Part shown: positions 51,077-59,152 of the stretch, one piece after another
Layout of the letters: each line of letters begins with the position of its first letter
How positions within the stretch are numbered: the first letter of the stretch is position 1
NCBI GenBank assembly: GCA_937910385.1
Contig: CALEPT010000222.1
Coordinates: forward strand, 1-64,000
From: an uncultured Ruminococcus sp.
Lineage (GTDB): Bacteria; Bacillota; Clostridia; Oscillospirales; Ruminococcaceae
Length of the DNA stretch: 64,000 nucleotides
Reading direction: 5' to 3'
The notes under the pieces: generated by a model
Database searches by the model: none
Seen by the model: the letters and a program-made list of their open reading frames with translations, nothing else
What the model was told of the DNA's origin: nothing
Translations under genes and position numbers: made by a program

Positions 51077-51649
51077 TCACTTCAGGTATTTATCATCATC
51101 AACGGTATGTCCCGTAACGTCAATGATATCGGGCTGAATGGTTTGGTTTCTCTGACTTATGGCGTAGGCTACATAGAAATTGAACGCTGATAATGCTATC
51201 ATTACCAGTCCTATTATTATCCTTATTGCCGTGCTTACCTTGAACGGATTCATGATAAAGATCAAAGCTGTGACAAGAAGTATCACTGCAAAAACTATAT
51301 TCTGAGTTTTCTTATCATGTGGGGTTTTATCGCTGCATGCCTTCATTATCCTCATTATGCCAATGAAACCGAAGACTATGCCCGCGATAACGGGGATATT
51401 TACCATTATGATATTTGGAAGGTATATTATAAATATTCCGATTCCTGCACCTATCAAAGCTCCTATGAACATAAAGCCTGTATCACCACCTGTTAGTGAG
51501 CCAAGGAAAGCAATAACGCTGCCGGCAATGATGATACCTCCGACGATATAGAAAAGCCATGTTATTACATTAGGAAAAAATGCAATGAGAACTCCGCATA
51601 TTGCCAAAGCAGCACCCTTGAGAATATAGCTGAAATTATCTATCTTCAT
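51077..51649 (-). CDS. DUF308-family membrane protein
   Basis: 190 residues with about six short hydrophobic helices in pairs, the HdeD/DUF308 layout, and a charged C-terminal tail (about 165-190). Gly-rich helices such as IVGGIIIAGSVIAFLGSL and GALIGAGIGIFII match the family. Function is unknown; HdeD has been linked to acid tolerance in E. coli. It lies 14 bases downstream of the transglutaminase gene on the same strand and ends in the shared terminator, so it is probably the last gene of the moxR operon. Confidence 0.82.
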   Translation of the reverse strand: MKIDNFSYILKGAALAICGVLIAFFPNVITWLFYIVGGIIIAGSVIAFLGSLTGGDTGFMFIGALIGAGIGIFIIYLPNIIMVNIPVIAGIVFGFIGIMRIMKACSDKTPHDKKTQNIVFAVILLVTALIFIMNPFKVSTAIRIIIGLVMIALSAFNFYVAYAISQRNQTIQPDIIDVTGHTVDDDKYLK

Positions 51650-51663
51650 AAGTAGTATGCCTC

Positions 51664-54360
51664 CTATACAAGTACGTCTATATATTTTAATCTGAGCTTT
51701 ATGAAGAAGCCCGAACGCTCATATAGCTTGCCTGCAAGAGCCTCGGCTGTTTTTCGCGAGGATGATATTTCGGCGTTTGATGGCTCAATATTGCCAAAGC
51801 TTGATCTGAGAGCCGTATCTGTCATGTCGCGGAAACCGCCTGACTCGAAATAATCGCCTCCGATGCGTTCCTCGACCTGCCTTGCAAAATCTACGAACTG
51901 GCTTTCAGTGTTGTTTAATTTTAAAACTGCAAGAAGCCGTTCTGTATAAGCGTAAATATGCTCTATCCTGCGGGAAAGCTTACCGGAAGAGAATCTCTTG
52001 CTGCGGAGCTTTAAGATCATCCAGCGCCTCAAAACTATAAGCAATGCAAAAATAAGAAGAATCGATATAAACTGAATGATGATCCTTATAGCTGTTGGCA
52101 GCTTTTTTACTCCGCCTTTTCCGAATCTGAAGACAGAGCCACCGTCTGATTCCTGAGATGCAGCCTGAGTCACAGAAGTTATATTAGCAGAAGTTGAGGT
52201 TGCGACTCTTGTCGATTGTCTGGAACCGGTAGTGCGCGTTCCCGTTGATGATGCCGTTGTAACGGAAGATGTATCAGCAGCAGTTGAAGAAGTAGTCGCA
52301 GGCTGTGTAGGATCGGTATTTATAGAGCTGCTTGAGTAGCCTGCGGTAAATTCAAAAGGCACCCAGCCATATCCGTCAAGATAGACCTCGGTCCATGCAT
52401 GACTTCTGTTATCCTTTACATCAATGGTATATGAGCCGTCCGGGTTCATGGAAGCGGCAGAAAAGTCATCTGCTACTATAATGTATCCCGTTGCGTATCT
52501 TGCCGGGATACCTGCCATACGGGCGAGGATAACTCCGGAAGTGGCATAATGTATGCAATATCCCTTGTGATTTTCAAGAAGAAAATAGTTTACAAAGTCG
52601 CGGTTAGAAGGAGTCTTTCCGGGGTTGAGCGAATACTCTGCCTCAGAAGTCATTTTTTCGCGCAATTCATATAGTATTTGCAGCTTTTCAGAAGCGGTTT
52701 GCGCATTTGAGGCTTCTGATATAATATCAGCATATGCATCTGCTATCTCATTCATATTATCATTTTCGGGCAGCTGCAGATAATTGTCATAAACAAAATC
52801 CTTATAGCTGTTCTGGAGCAGTTCTGCCATAAGAGCAGCACCGTTATCATACAGATACTGCTGATCGGCAGTTATCTCATAGTCAATAGGGAAAAAGTCG
52901 TTATATGTTATCAGTCCGTTTTCAGAGCAATAATTGAGAACAGCATTGCGCCAGTATTCATCGCTTATCGCTGAAGCGGAATAGACGTTTCTGGAGATAT
53001 CGCCGAGTGAACCTGCAATAAGATTTGCATCTATATGTATAAATTTATATGACGATTCTTTTGATGAGCTGCTTTTTACAGAAACTGAGGTATCATTGGT
53101 ATATTTGAGATCCCCGAAGTTATCGGTACCATATGGCGCAAAGCTTTTATCCTCTTTTAACTGAGACTTTATCCATATAGTATTTTCAGAGGCTGCGGGA
53201 TCTATCAGTTTAGAAAAAACACACGGAAAATCCTGGGGATATATCCCGCTTTTGCTGAAATCATCAAATATATTGCTTTTATAAGCTGAAGCCGGTAAGT
53301 CGGACCATTCATTATTTTTATAAACAGAGCCTGAATAGTTTTTCAGATAAACAGCTCCGTCGATCTTTCCGTCTATTGTAACGGTAAGATCGGTTTTATT
53401 CTTGTATTTTATCCTGTCAGCGGTACCTAACTTATGATTTTCGTATTTAAAATTAAATCCGAATGCACTTGAAACATTGGCGATGCTCTCAGCAAAATTA
53501 TCTATGGAAAACGAATCCATAGCCTCGCTTATATCTTTTCTTCTCTGATTCAGCTCATCGCTTCTCTCGTAACCGGTTAGCTTCATAACAGAGATAGTTG
53601 TACAGGTAACTATCATAACAACCACTATAATGAACATACCGCATTTTTCCGTAACCTTGAGTTTCATATGCCGTTTTGGGAAAAAGAGGTTGTTTTTTCT
53701 GACAAAACCGCTTTGTCCGCCGGAATATTCCCCTATATCTATAGTTGACATAGCAAGAAGCGCAAGCCAATATGCAACCGTGAGAACTCCCCAGAAAACA
53801 GAGATCTCTATTCCGTTATAAAGACCTATCTCTATCACAGGGAATGAGATGAGCAGAGGGAGAATAGGGTTAGGACGGCATATTGTAAAGAAATATATTA
53901 CAATTGCCAGAAGCCATATATAAAAGAAAAAAAGAGTTGTTACAGAATCGCGTTCCAGAGCTCTGTCCAGAAGCTTGTAATATTTTATATCTGTGTGAAA
54001 AGAGGTGCTGTATATAATATTGTATACATATTTAAATCCAAGCGATATCTGTTCTATTTTTTTGTATGCAGATGCTGCAAAAATAATTACAGAAGCTCCG
54101 TATACCCACAAAGCGCGATTTGCTATAACTGATAATGCAATATAAAACAGGGATATGATCACAGCAGATGTGAATATTACCGAATCATAAAACCTGAAAT
54201 CGAACATTCTGAGAAAAGACATGATCACCGATGTAAATCCGATAATGGCTATTAATACGGCAGCAGGCTTTCGCAGATCGGCTCTCTTTTTTTTAACTGA
54301 CATGACTATGCTGTCGCATATTTCAATACCGTTGCTGTTTTGAAGGTTCTTTCTTTTCAT
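51664..54360 (-). CDS. TgpA-like membrane transglutaminase-core protein
   Basis: 898 residues from the ATG at 54360, which shares one base with the stop of the DUF58 gene (TAATG). About seven N-terminal helices (~55-275), a large extracytoplasmic region with a transglutaminase/protease core (~590-675), a Ser/Thr-rich stalk, one more helix (~755-780) and a cytoplasmic DUF4129-like tail. The Cys of KGYCIHYAT (~600) and His of NRSHAWTEVY (~653) are present; the third residue is Glu in WVPFEFTAG, where many family members have Asp. The MoxR-DUF58-transglutaminase trio is a common conserved set of unclear purpose, probably extracytoplasmic protein processing or crosslinking. Confidence 0.87.
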   Translation of the reverse strand: MKRKNLQNSNGIEICDSIVMSVKKKRADLRKPAAVLIAIIGFTSVIMSFLRMFDFRFYDSVIFTSAVIISLFYIALSVIANRALWVYGASVIIFAASAYKKIEQISLGFKYVYNIIYSTSFHTDIKYYKLLDRALERDSVTTLFFFYIWLLAIVIYFFTICRPNPILPLLISFPVIEIGLYNGIEISVFWGVLTVAYWLALLAMSTIDIGEYSGGQSGFVRKNNLFFPKRHMKLKVTEKCGMFIIVVVMIVTCTTISVMKLTGYERSDELNQRRKDISEAMDSFSIDNFAESIANVSSAFGFNFKYENHKLGTADRIKYKNKTDLTVTIDGKIDGAVYLKNYSGSVYKNNEWSDLPASAYKSNIFDDFSKSGIYPQDFPCVFSKLIDPAASENTIWIKSQLKEDKSFAPYGTDNFGDLKYTNDTSVSVKSSSSKESSYKFIHIDANLIAGSLGDISRNVYSASAISDEYWRNAVLNYCSENGLITYNDFFPIDYEITADQQYLYDNGAALMAELLQNSYKDFVYDNYLQLPENDNMNEIADAYADIISEASNAQTASEKLQILYELREKMTSEAEYSLNPGKTPSNRDFVNYFLLENHKGYCIHYATSGVILARMAGIPARYATGYIIVADDFSAASMNPDGSYTIDVKDNRSHAWTEVYLDGYGWVPFEFTAGYSSSSINTDPTQPATTSSTAADTSSVTTASSTGTRTTGSRQSTRVATSTSANITSVTQAASQESDGGSVFRFGKGGVKKLPTAIRIIIQFISILLIFALLIVLRRWMILKLRSKRFSSGKLSRRIEHIYAYTERLLAVLKLNNTESQFVDFARQVEERIGGDYFESGGFRDMTDTALRSSFGNIEPSNAEISSSRKTAEALAGKLYERSGFFIKLRLKYIDVLV

Positions 54361-55556
54361 TATATTTCTATATCCTTTATCGAGGAGGAGATCCTGCCTA
54401 TCAGGACAGGGATAATATTTACGGAGGAGCATCCGTTTTCTAACGTACCGAGCTCTGAGGAGTTCTTGATAATAACGACTGCATTTTTTATATCGGCATC
54501 GACGCTTTCATTTATGTAATCGATCATGGAAGTATCCTGAGTCAGCGAAGTAACAAATGTAAATGAAGATACCGAAATATCCGGATTTTCTGAGAAATAA
54601 ACATCAGGAGGCTCGCAGAAGAGATTATCATTTATAGATAGGATAAGCTCTCTGACGGCATCACCGAGCGAAGAAGCGTCAGATATGGGACGCTCAACGA
54701 ACTGTCTGCGTTTGGCATTAAAATAGACTAAGGAATGGAGGCGTTCATTCTCTATAAGGAACTGAGAGAGAGAAACCATAGTTTCAACGAGCGTATCGAA
54801 TACAGGGAGTGTGTATTCCGAGTCCTCATAGCATTTCAGATCAAGAAAAATTGAACACGGAATATCAACTGGGAGGCTGTAATCCTTTACAATGAAATCG
54901 TCCTTTTTAGAACTAAGCTTCCAATGTATCCTGTTGAGTTTATCTCCTGCGATATAATCGCGAAGATCAAAGACCTCAGAAGGATCATTTCCGGGAGAGT
55001 TTTCGGAAAAAACGCTGCTTTCTTCATTAACTCTGTCGGTATATGAGATAATTCCGGATATATCGCGGGCATCAGGCATCACAGCTATCTGTGTGCCTAT
55101 ATTTTTTGCTATTTTAAACTTAAAGATCCTGAGCGGGTCATAAATATGGATATACGAAGTGTGCACCTTTACTACACCACAGAACTTTGAACTGAGTTGG
55201 AAGGTAACTCTTTGAGTATTTCTTGGCTGTATAGGCATATAAAGCTCAAATTCTGTGATCTGATTGTTGAAGACATTGTAATACCGGATATGAGCCTCAG
55301 CTTTTCCAACAGGAAAAATGCTTCGGTTTGTAATACAGATCTGAACAGGAAAAGAGGTATTTTTAGACACTACCTTGTCGCGCAAAGCGAAGTCCACTCG
55401 TATCATGTGTTTTGTGATGAGAGTGGCTGCAAACATTATGATGGGCAGAGCGATCATTATCACAAGAAGGACAAGCGCGAAATCCCATACATATAATATA
55501 TAAAACGCAGCACATATCAGTATAAGCAGAATGAACAGTATTTTCGTAAAGATCAT
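54360..55556 (-). CDS. DUF58-family protein
   Basis: 398 residues. Two N-terminal hydrophobic helices (about 3-48), a beta-sandwich region (~55-160) and the DUF58 core with YIAGDKLNRIHWKLSSKKDDFIVKDYS around 190-215. The core has a vWA-like fold. DUF58 proteins are regular partners of MoxR ATPases. It starts 4 bases after the moxR stop and overlaps the transglutaminase start by one base, so the three form a coupled operon. Role unknown; it may present substrates to, or be remodelled by, the MoxR ATPase. Confidence 0.88.
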   Translation of the reverse strand: MIFTKILFILLILICAAFYILYVWDFALVLLVIMIALPIIMFAATLITKHMIRVDFALRDKVVSKNTSFPVQICITNRSIFPVGKAEAHIRYYNVFNNQITEFELYMPIQPRNTQRVTFQLSSKFCGVVKVHTSYIHIYDPLRIFKFKIAKNIGTQIAVMPDARDISGIISYTDRVNEESSVFSENSPGNDPSEVFDLRDYIAGDKLNRIHWKLSSKKDDFIVKDYSLPVDIPCSIFLDLKCYEDSEYTLPVFDTLVETMVSLSQFLIENERLHSLVYFNAKRRQFVERPISDASSLGDAVRELILSINDNLFCEPPDVYFSENPDISVSSFTFVTSLTQDTSMIDYINESVDADIKNAVVIIKNSSELGTLENGCSSVNIIPVLIGRISSSIKDIEI

Positions 55557-55560
55557 GGCA

Positions 55561-56520
55561 TTATCTCCGGGTAGAGGTTATACCCGGAACGGGGACGGAC
55601 TTGAGTATTTCAGCGATCACATCAGAAGCAGAAATGTCTGAAAGCTTAGCCTTTGAGCTGAGTATAACTCTGTGCTGAAAAACGTCCGAGCATATGAATG
55701 AAATATCCTCCGGAATGACATAATCACGTCCCATAGCAACAGCGATGCCCTTTGCCAGCTGCATAAGTGCCAATGTTCCTCTCGGGCTGACGCCGAGCTT
55801 TAACATCGGGTGATTTCTTGTAGCAGCTGCAAGAGAAACTATATAATCATATATCCTGTCATCAATGTAAATATTTGTAATGTGTTCCTGAAGGGAAATG
55901 ATGAATGAAGCGTCGGCTACAGGTTTAACGTTATCGAGAGGATTGGAGTTGGTTTTTGCTTTAAGAATGGAAACTTCTCCGCCGAAATCGGGATATCCCA
56001 TGCTTAGCTTTATCATGAATCTGTCGAGCTGGGAATCGGGAAGGTTATGGGTACCCGCTGAGCCTATGGGGTTCTGTGTAGCTATGACTGTGTATGGTTC
56101 GGGGAGTTTGTATGTATTACCGTCAACTGTAATACTTTTCTCCTCCATGAGCTCGAGCAGAGCGGATTGCGTTTTGCTGGATGTACGGTTTATCTCGTCA
56201 GCAAGAAAAAGATTGCAGAAAGCAACACCGGGGCGGAATTCAAATTTTCCGCTGTTCTTATTATAAATAGAGAAGCCTGTAACGTCTGAAGGCAGAACGT
56301 CGGGAGTAAACTGCATACGGTTGTGTTCAAGGGACAAGGCTTTTGAGAAAGCGAGAGCCAGAGTGGTTTTTCCGACGCCGGGGATATCCTCGATAAGAAT
56401 GTGACCCTTGCACAGGATACCGAGGAGTACTTTTATAATAATAGCGTCCTTGCCGATGACAGCTTTTTTAACTTCTGTAATAATAGAATTTATCTGATTG
56501 GTATAATAATTGTTGTTCAT
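55561..56520 (-). CDS. moxR: MoxR-family AAA+ ATPase
   Basis: 319 residues. Walker A EDIPGVGKTTLALAF, Walker B NLFLADEINRTSSKTQSALLE, sensor 1 VIATQNPIGSAGTHNLPDSQLDRFM, and the C-terminal helical lid with LGVSPRGTLALMQLAKG (sensor 2 Arg) define the MoxR group. These ATPases act as chaperones that mature or activate partner proteins, often vWA/DUF58 proteins. It is first in the four-gene minus-strand operon; AGGAGA lies 7 bases before the ATG. Confidence 0.94.
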   Translation of the reverse strand: MNNNYYTNQINSIITEVKKAVIGKDAIIIKVLLGILCKGHILIEDIPGVGKTTLALAFSKALSLEHNRMQFTPDVLPSDVTGFSIYNKNSGKFEFRPGVAFCNLFLADEINRTSSKTQSALLELMEEKSITVDGNTYKLPEPYTVIATQNPIGSAGTHNLPDSQLDRFMIKLSMGYPDFGGEVSILKAKTNSNPLDNVKPVADASFIISLQEHITNIYIDDRIYDYIVSLAAATRNHPMLKLGVSPRGTLALMQLAKGIAVAMGRDYVIPEDISFICSDVFQHRVILSSKAKLSDISASDVIAEILKSVPVPGITSTRR

Positions 56521-56553
56521 ATTATTTCTCCTGTAGATTTGTTATACATTAAT

Positions 56554-56582
56554 ATTATATCATTAACAGACATGTTTTGCAA
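56554..56582 (-). promoter_or_regulatory. Promoter of the moxR operon
   Basis: On the minus strand, TTGCAA (56582-56577), 17-base spacer, TATAAT (56559-56554), 34 bases before the start codon. Confidence 0.75.
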
Positions 56583-56882
56583 TAGGAAATAAAGCAATTT
56601 TATGAAAGAAGGGTTGTTATTTTTTATTAACCTTTTCGCAAGAGAAAATTGTCGGTTTGGGGCTAAAATCCGTAAAATAGGCTTACAATTATACAGATTG
56701 TTATTTACCAATTTGTTTTTGTTGTAACTATTTTGTAACTTTTAGCTGTTTTATGATTTTATAAGTTTATTTTGGGTTAACATTGAGTTAATAAAACGTT
56801 AATCTAAACTGTGCGATTTATCCTATACTCAACATTTCAGGGCGAAAAATTTGGCTACAAAATGGAAAAAATCCCAAAAGTA
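56583..56882. other. AT-rich divergent gap moxR / SleB-like gene
   Basis: This gap holds runs of A/T and several GTTAA repeats (56777-56802), but no recognisable gene, terminator or operator besides the promoters on either side. Confidence 0.5.
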
Positions 56883-56911
56883 TTGCCATTTGAGGAAGAA
56901 TGTGTTATCAT
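56883..56911 (+). promoter_or_regulatory. Promoter of the SleB-like hydrolase gene
   Basis: TTGCCA (56883-56888), 17-base spacer, TATCAT (56906-56911), about 50 bases before the start. Confidence 0.6.
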
Positions 56912-56962
56912 TTACACAGCCCAGAAAATGATTAAAATGCTTTTTAACGAAAGGATGAGTTA

Positions 56963-57835
56963 ATGGGAAATCTCAGAGCCGCAGCTTTAGCATGCGGAGT
57001 AGTTGCTTCATGTTTAGCCGGAGGGATCGGCATCTCGTATGCTTCGTCTTCTCAGGTAAGTTCCGCTAAGGTCGTTGAGGACAATGAAACAGGTAATATC
57101 AATCCTGATGATGCAATTACAACAACAGCAAATTCTGAATCAGAAGAAACCACAGAGAATACAACCAAAACAGTTTCAATAACCAAGAATGCCGCTTACA
57201 CAGCAGCTGCAAAAAAGGGCGCATATTACAATAATGCTAATGCTTCTGCAAAGACGGCTGTCACAACAACAACAGTTGTGACCACAACAGTAACAACAAC
57301 AGTTACCACTACAGCGGCTGTTGTTACAGAGCCTGTTACAGAACCCGTTACCGAAGCTCCGGTATATGAAGAGCCTGAGGTGTACGAGGAGGTCTATGAA
57401 GAGCCTGTAGTTGAGGAGGTTTACGTTGAGCCTGTAACAGAAGCATCAACGTATGTCGAGCCTGTAACAAATGCAGCTACTTCTGAAATATCACAGTATG
57501 CACTTCCTATAAGTGATGATGATTTTATTTTACTTTGTAATGCTGTCGCTCACGAAGCCGGTTCCTGCTGGATAAGTGAGACAGACAAGGCAAAGATAGT
57601 AGAGGTAATAATGAACAGAGTAAGCTCGCCGATATATCCGGATACGATATACGGTGTGCTCACACAAAGAAACCAGTTCTCAGGCGCTTCTTCCTATGTA
57701 AACTTAGGCACATTTTCGAGCGCTGTTACAGAGAGTGTAAAATCCGCAGTATTGCTCTATTTTGCTGATCCTTCGCAGTTTAACGACGGATATCTGAGCT
57801 TCTACGGGAACGGTTCACAGAATATTTTTTATTAA
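56963..57835 (+). CDS. Secreted SleB/CwlJ-like cell-wall hydrolase
   Basis: 290 residues. Signal peptide to about 27, a Thr/Val/Glu/Tyr-rich linker (~40-175) with repeated EPVTE and YEEP units, and a C-terminal hydrolase_2 domain (~180-290). The start of that domain, DDFILLCNAVAHEAGSCW with the catalytic Glu, and VEVIMNRVSSPIYPDTIYGVLTQRNQF are typical of SleB/CwlJ lytic transglycosylase-type enzymes. In Bacillus these hydrolyse spore cortex; many non-spore versions remodel vegetative wall. The long linker and the absence of a SleB peptidoglycan-binding domain suggest wall turnover. AAAGGATGAG precedes the ATG. Confidence 0.87.
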   Translation: MGNLRAAALACGVVASCLAGGIGISYASSSQVSSAKVVEDNETGNINPDDAITTTANSESEETTENTTKTVSITKNAAYTAAAKKGAYYNNANASAKTAVTTTTVVTTTVTTTVTTTAAVVTEPVTEPVTEAPVYEEPEVYEEVYEEPVVEEVYVEPVTEASTYVEPVTNAATSEISQYALPISDDDFILLCNAVAHEAGSCWISETDKAKIVEVIMNRVSSPIYPDTIYGVLTQRNQFSGASSYVNLGTFSSAVTESVKSAVLLYFADPSQFNDGYLSFYGNGSQNIFY

Positions 57836-57855
57836 TCAAAAAAGCATTTGATCGT

Positions 57856-57882
57856 ACAGACGGCATTAAGCCGTCTGTTTTT
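57856..57882 (+). terminator. Intrinsic terminator
   Basis: ACAGACGGC (57856-57864), loop ATTAA, GCCGTCTGT (57870-57878), then TTTT. Ends the hydrolase transcript. Confidence 0.9.
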
Positions 57883-57895
57883 CTTTATCTTACGG

Positions 57896-57924
57896 TTGCT
57901 TTATCGGCGATTGTATAGTATAAT
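57896..57924 (+). promoter_or_regulatory. Promoter of the ArsC-family / methyltransferase pair
   Basis: TTGCTT (57896-57901), 17-base spacer, TATAAT (57919-57924), 27 bases before the start. Confidence 0.75.
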
Positions 57925-57951
57925 AAATATATGATAAAAGGAGGAATCATC

Positions 57952-58305
57952 ATGAAGTTTATTTGCTATCCGAAATGCACTACCTGCAAAAAAGCACAGA
58001 GTTGGCTCGATGAGCATAATGTCAGCTATGAGCTCAGGGACATAAAGAATGCTAATCCGTCCGAAGAAGAGCTAAGAGAATGGCATAACAAAAGCGGACT
58101 TCCGCTGAAAAAATTTTTCAACACAAGCGGACTCCTATACAAATCGATGCAGCTCAAGGACAAGCTGCCTGAAATGTCCGAAGAAGAGCAGATAAAGCTG
58201 CTTTCATCAGACGGAATGCTTGTGAAAAGACCTATCCTTGTAACAGAGAAGAATGTTCTCGTAGGCTTTAAGGAAAAGGAATATGAACAGCTTTTAGGAG
58301 ACTGA
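57952..58305 (+). CDS. ArsC/Spx-family thioredoxin-fold protein
   Basis: 117 residues from ATG 57952 (AAAGGAGG 7 bases upstream; an ATG at 57931 lies before that site). CTTCKKAQSWLDEHNV supplies the CxxC start of the ArsC fold, with ELRDIKNANP and LVKRPILVTEKNVLVGF toward the end. The family includes arsenate reductases, Spx and YffB-type proteins. A Spx role would need the RNA-polymerase-binding Gly and Arg features, which I cannot confirm; no ars genes are nearby. It starts 2 bases before the next gene's spacing limit and is co-transcribed with the methyltransferase. Confidence 0.85.
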   Translation: MKFICYPKCTTCKKAQSWLDEHNVSYELRDIKNANPSEEELREWHNKSGLPLKKFFNTSGLLYKSMQLKDKLPEMSEEEQIKLLSSDGMLVKRPILVTEKNVLVGFKEKEYEQLLGD

Positions 58306-58306
58306 A

Positions 58307-59098
58307 ATGGATATAACCAATAGGCAAATAGACGGAGGAAAGGCGTTTGACTGGGGACGCACATCAGAGGATTACGCAAAATTCCGTGATATTTATCCGC
58401 AGGAGTTCTACGATAAAATAGTATCAAGAGGTCTTTGCACTAAGGGTCAGCGAGTACTTGATCTTGGTACGGGCACGGGAGTTCTCCCGAGGAATCTTTA
58501 CAGATACGGAGCCCGGTGGACAGGCTGTGATATCTCAGAAAACCAGATAAAACAGGCTCGGCTGCTTGCGGAGCAGAGCCGAATGGATATCGAATTCATG
58601 ACTGTGCCGACCGAAAATATCGAATTCCCTGACGAGAGTTTTGACGTTATAACAGCTTGTCAGTGCTTCTGGTATTTTGACCACGAGAGAGTTGCGCCGC
58701 AGCTTGCCCGTATGCTCAAATGCAGCGGAAAGTTGCTTATCCTGTACATGGCTTGGCTGCCGTTTGAGGATGATATCGCTCGCCGAAGCGAGGAGCTTGT
58801 CCTTAAATACAATCCCGAATGGTCGGGAGCGGGAGAGACCCGCAAGCCGATAAACATACCCGACCCGATAAACCGCTATTTTGAGCTTGCAGACCATGAG
58901 GAATACGACCTTTGCGTACACTTCACACGTGAAAGCTGGCATGGCAGAATAAGAGCCTGCCGGGGGATCGGAGCTTCTCTCTCCGAAGGCGAGATCGCTT
59001 CGTGGGAAAAGGAGCATACCGAGCTTCTAAGACGCATAGCTCCCGAAAAATTCGGAATACTACATTATGCTGCGCTGGCGGTTCTGAACAAAAAATAA
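58307..59098 (+). CDS. Class I SAM-dependent methyltransferase
   Basis: 263 residues. SAM motif I VLDLGTGTGVLPRNLYRYG near 48, then GCDISENQIKQA and the post-motif FPDESFDVITACQCFWYFD. A C-terminal extension (~170-263) with the YDLCVHFTRESWHGRIRACRG pattern is seen in a group of small-molecule methyltransferases of unknown substrate. It begins one base after the ArsC-family stop, with AGGAG in the preceding codons. It is not closely similar in sequence to the methyltransferase at 3498. Confidence 0.85.
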   Translation: MDITNRQIDGGKAFDWGRTSEDYAKFRDIYPQEFYDKIVSRGLCTKGQRVLDLGTGTGVLPRNLYRYGARWTGCDISENQIKQARLLAEQSRMDIEFMTVPTENIEFPDESFDVITACQCFWYFDHERVAPQLARMLKCSGKLLILYMAWLPFEDDIARRSEELVLKYNPEWSGAGETRKPINIPDPINRYFELADHEEYDLCVHFTRESWHGRIRACRGIGASLSEGEIASWEKEHTELLRRIAPEKFGILHYAALAVLNKK

Positions 59099-59099
59099 T

Positions 59100-59128
59100 T
59101 TGACAAAACAATATCAATGTAGTATAAT
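59100..59128 (+). promoter_or_regulatory. Consensus sigma-A promoter of copA
   Basis: TTGACA (59100-59105), 17-base spacer, TATAAT (59123-59128). Both boxes and the spacing match the consensus exactly. No CopY or CsoR operator was recognised. Confidence 0.9.
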
Positions 59129-59152
59129 TATTGCAGAAAGGAAGCTGATCTT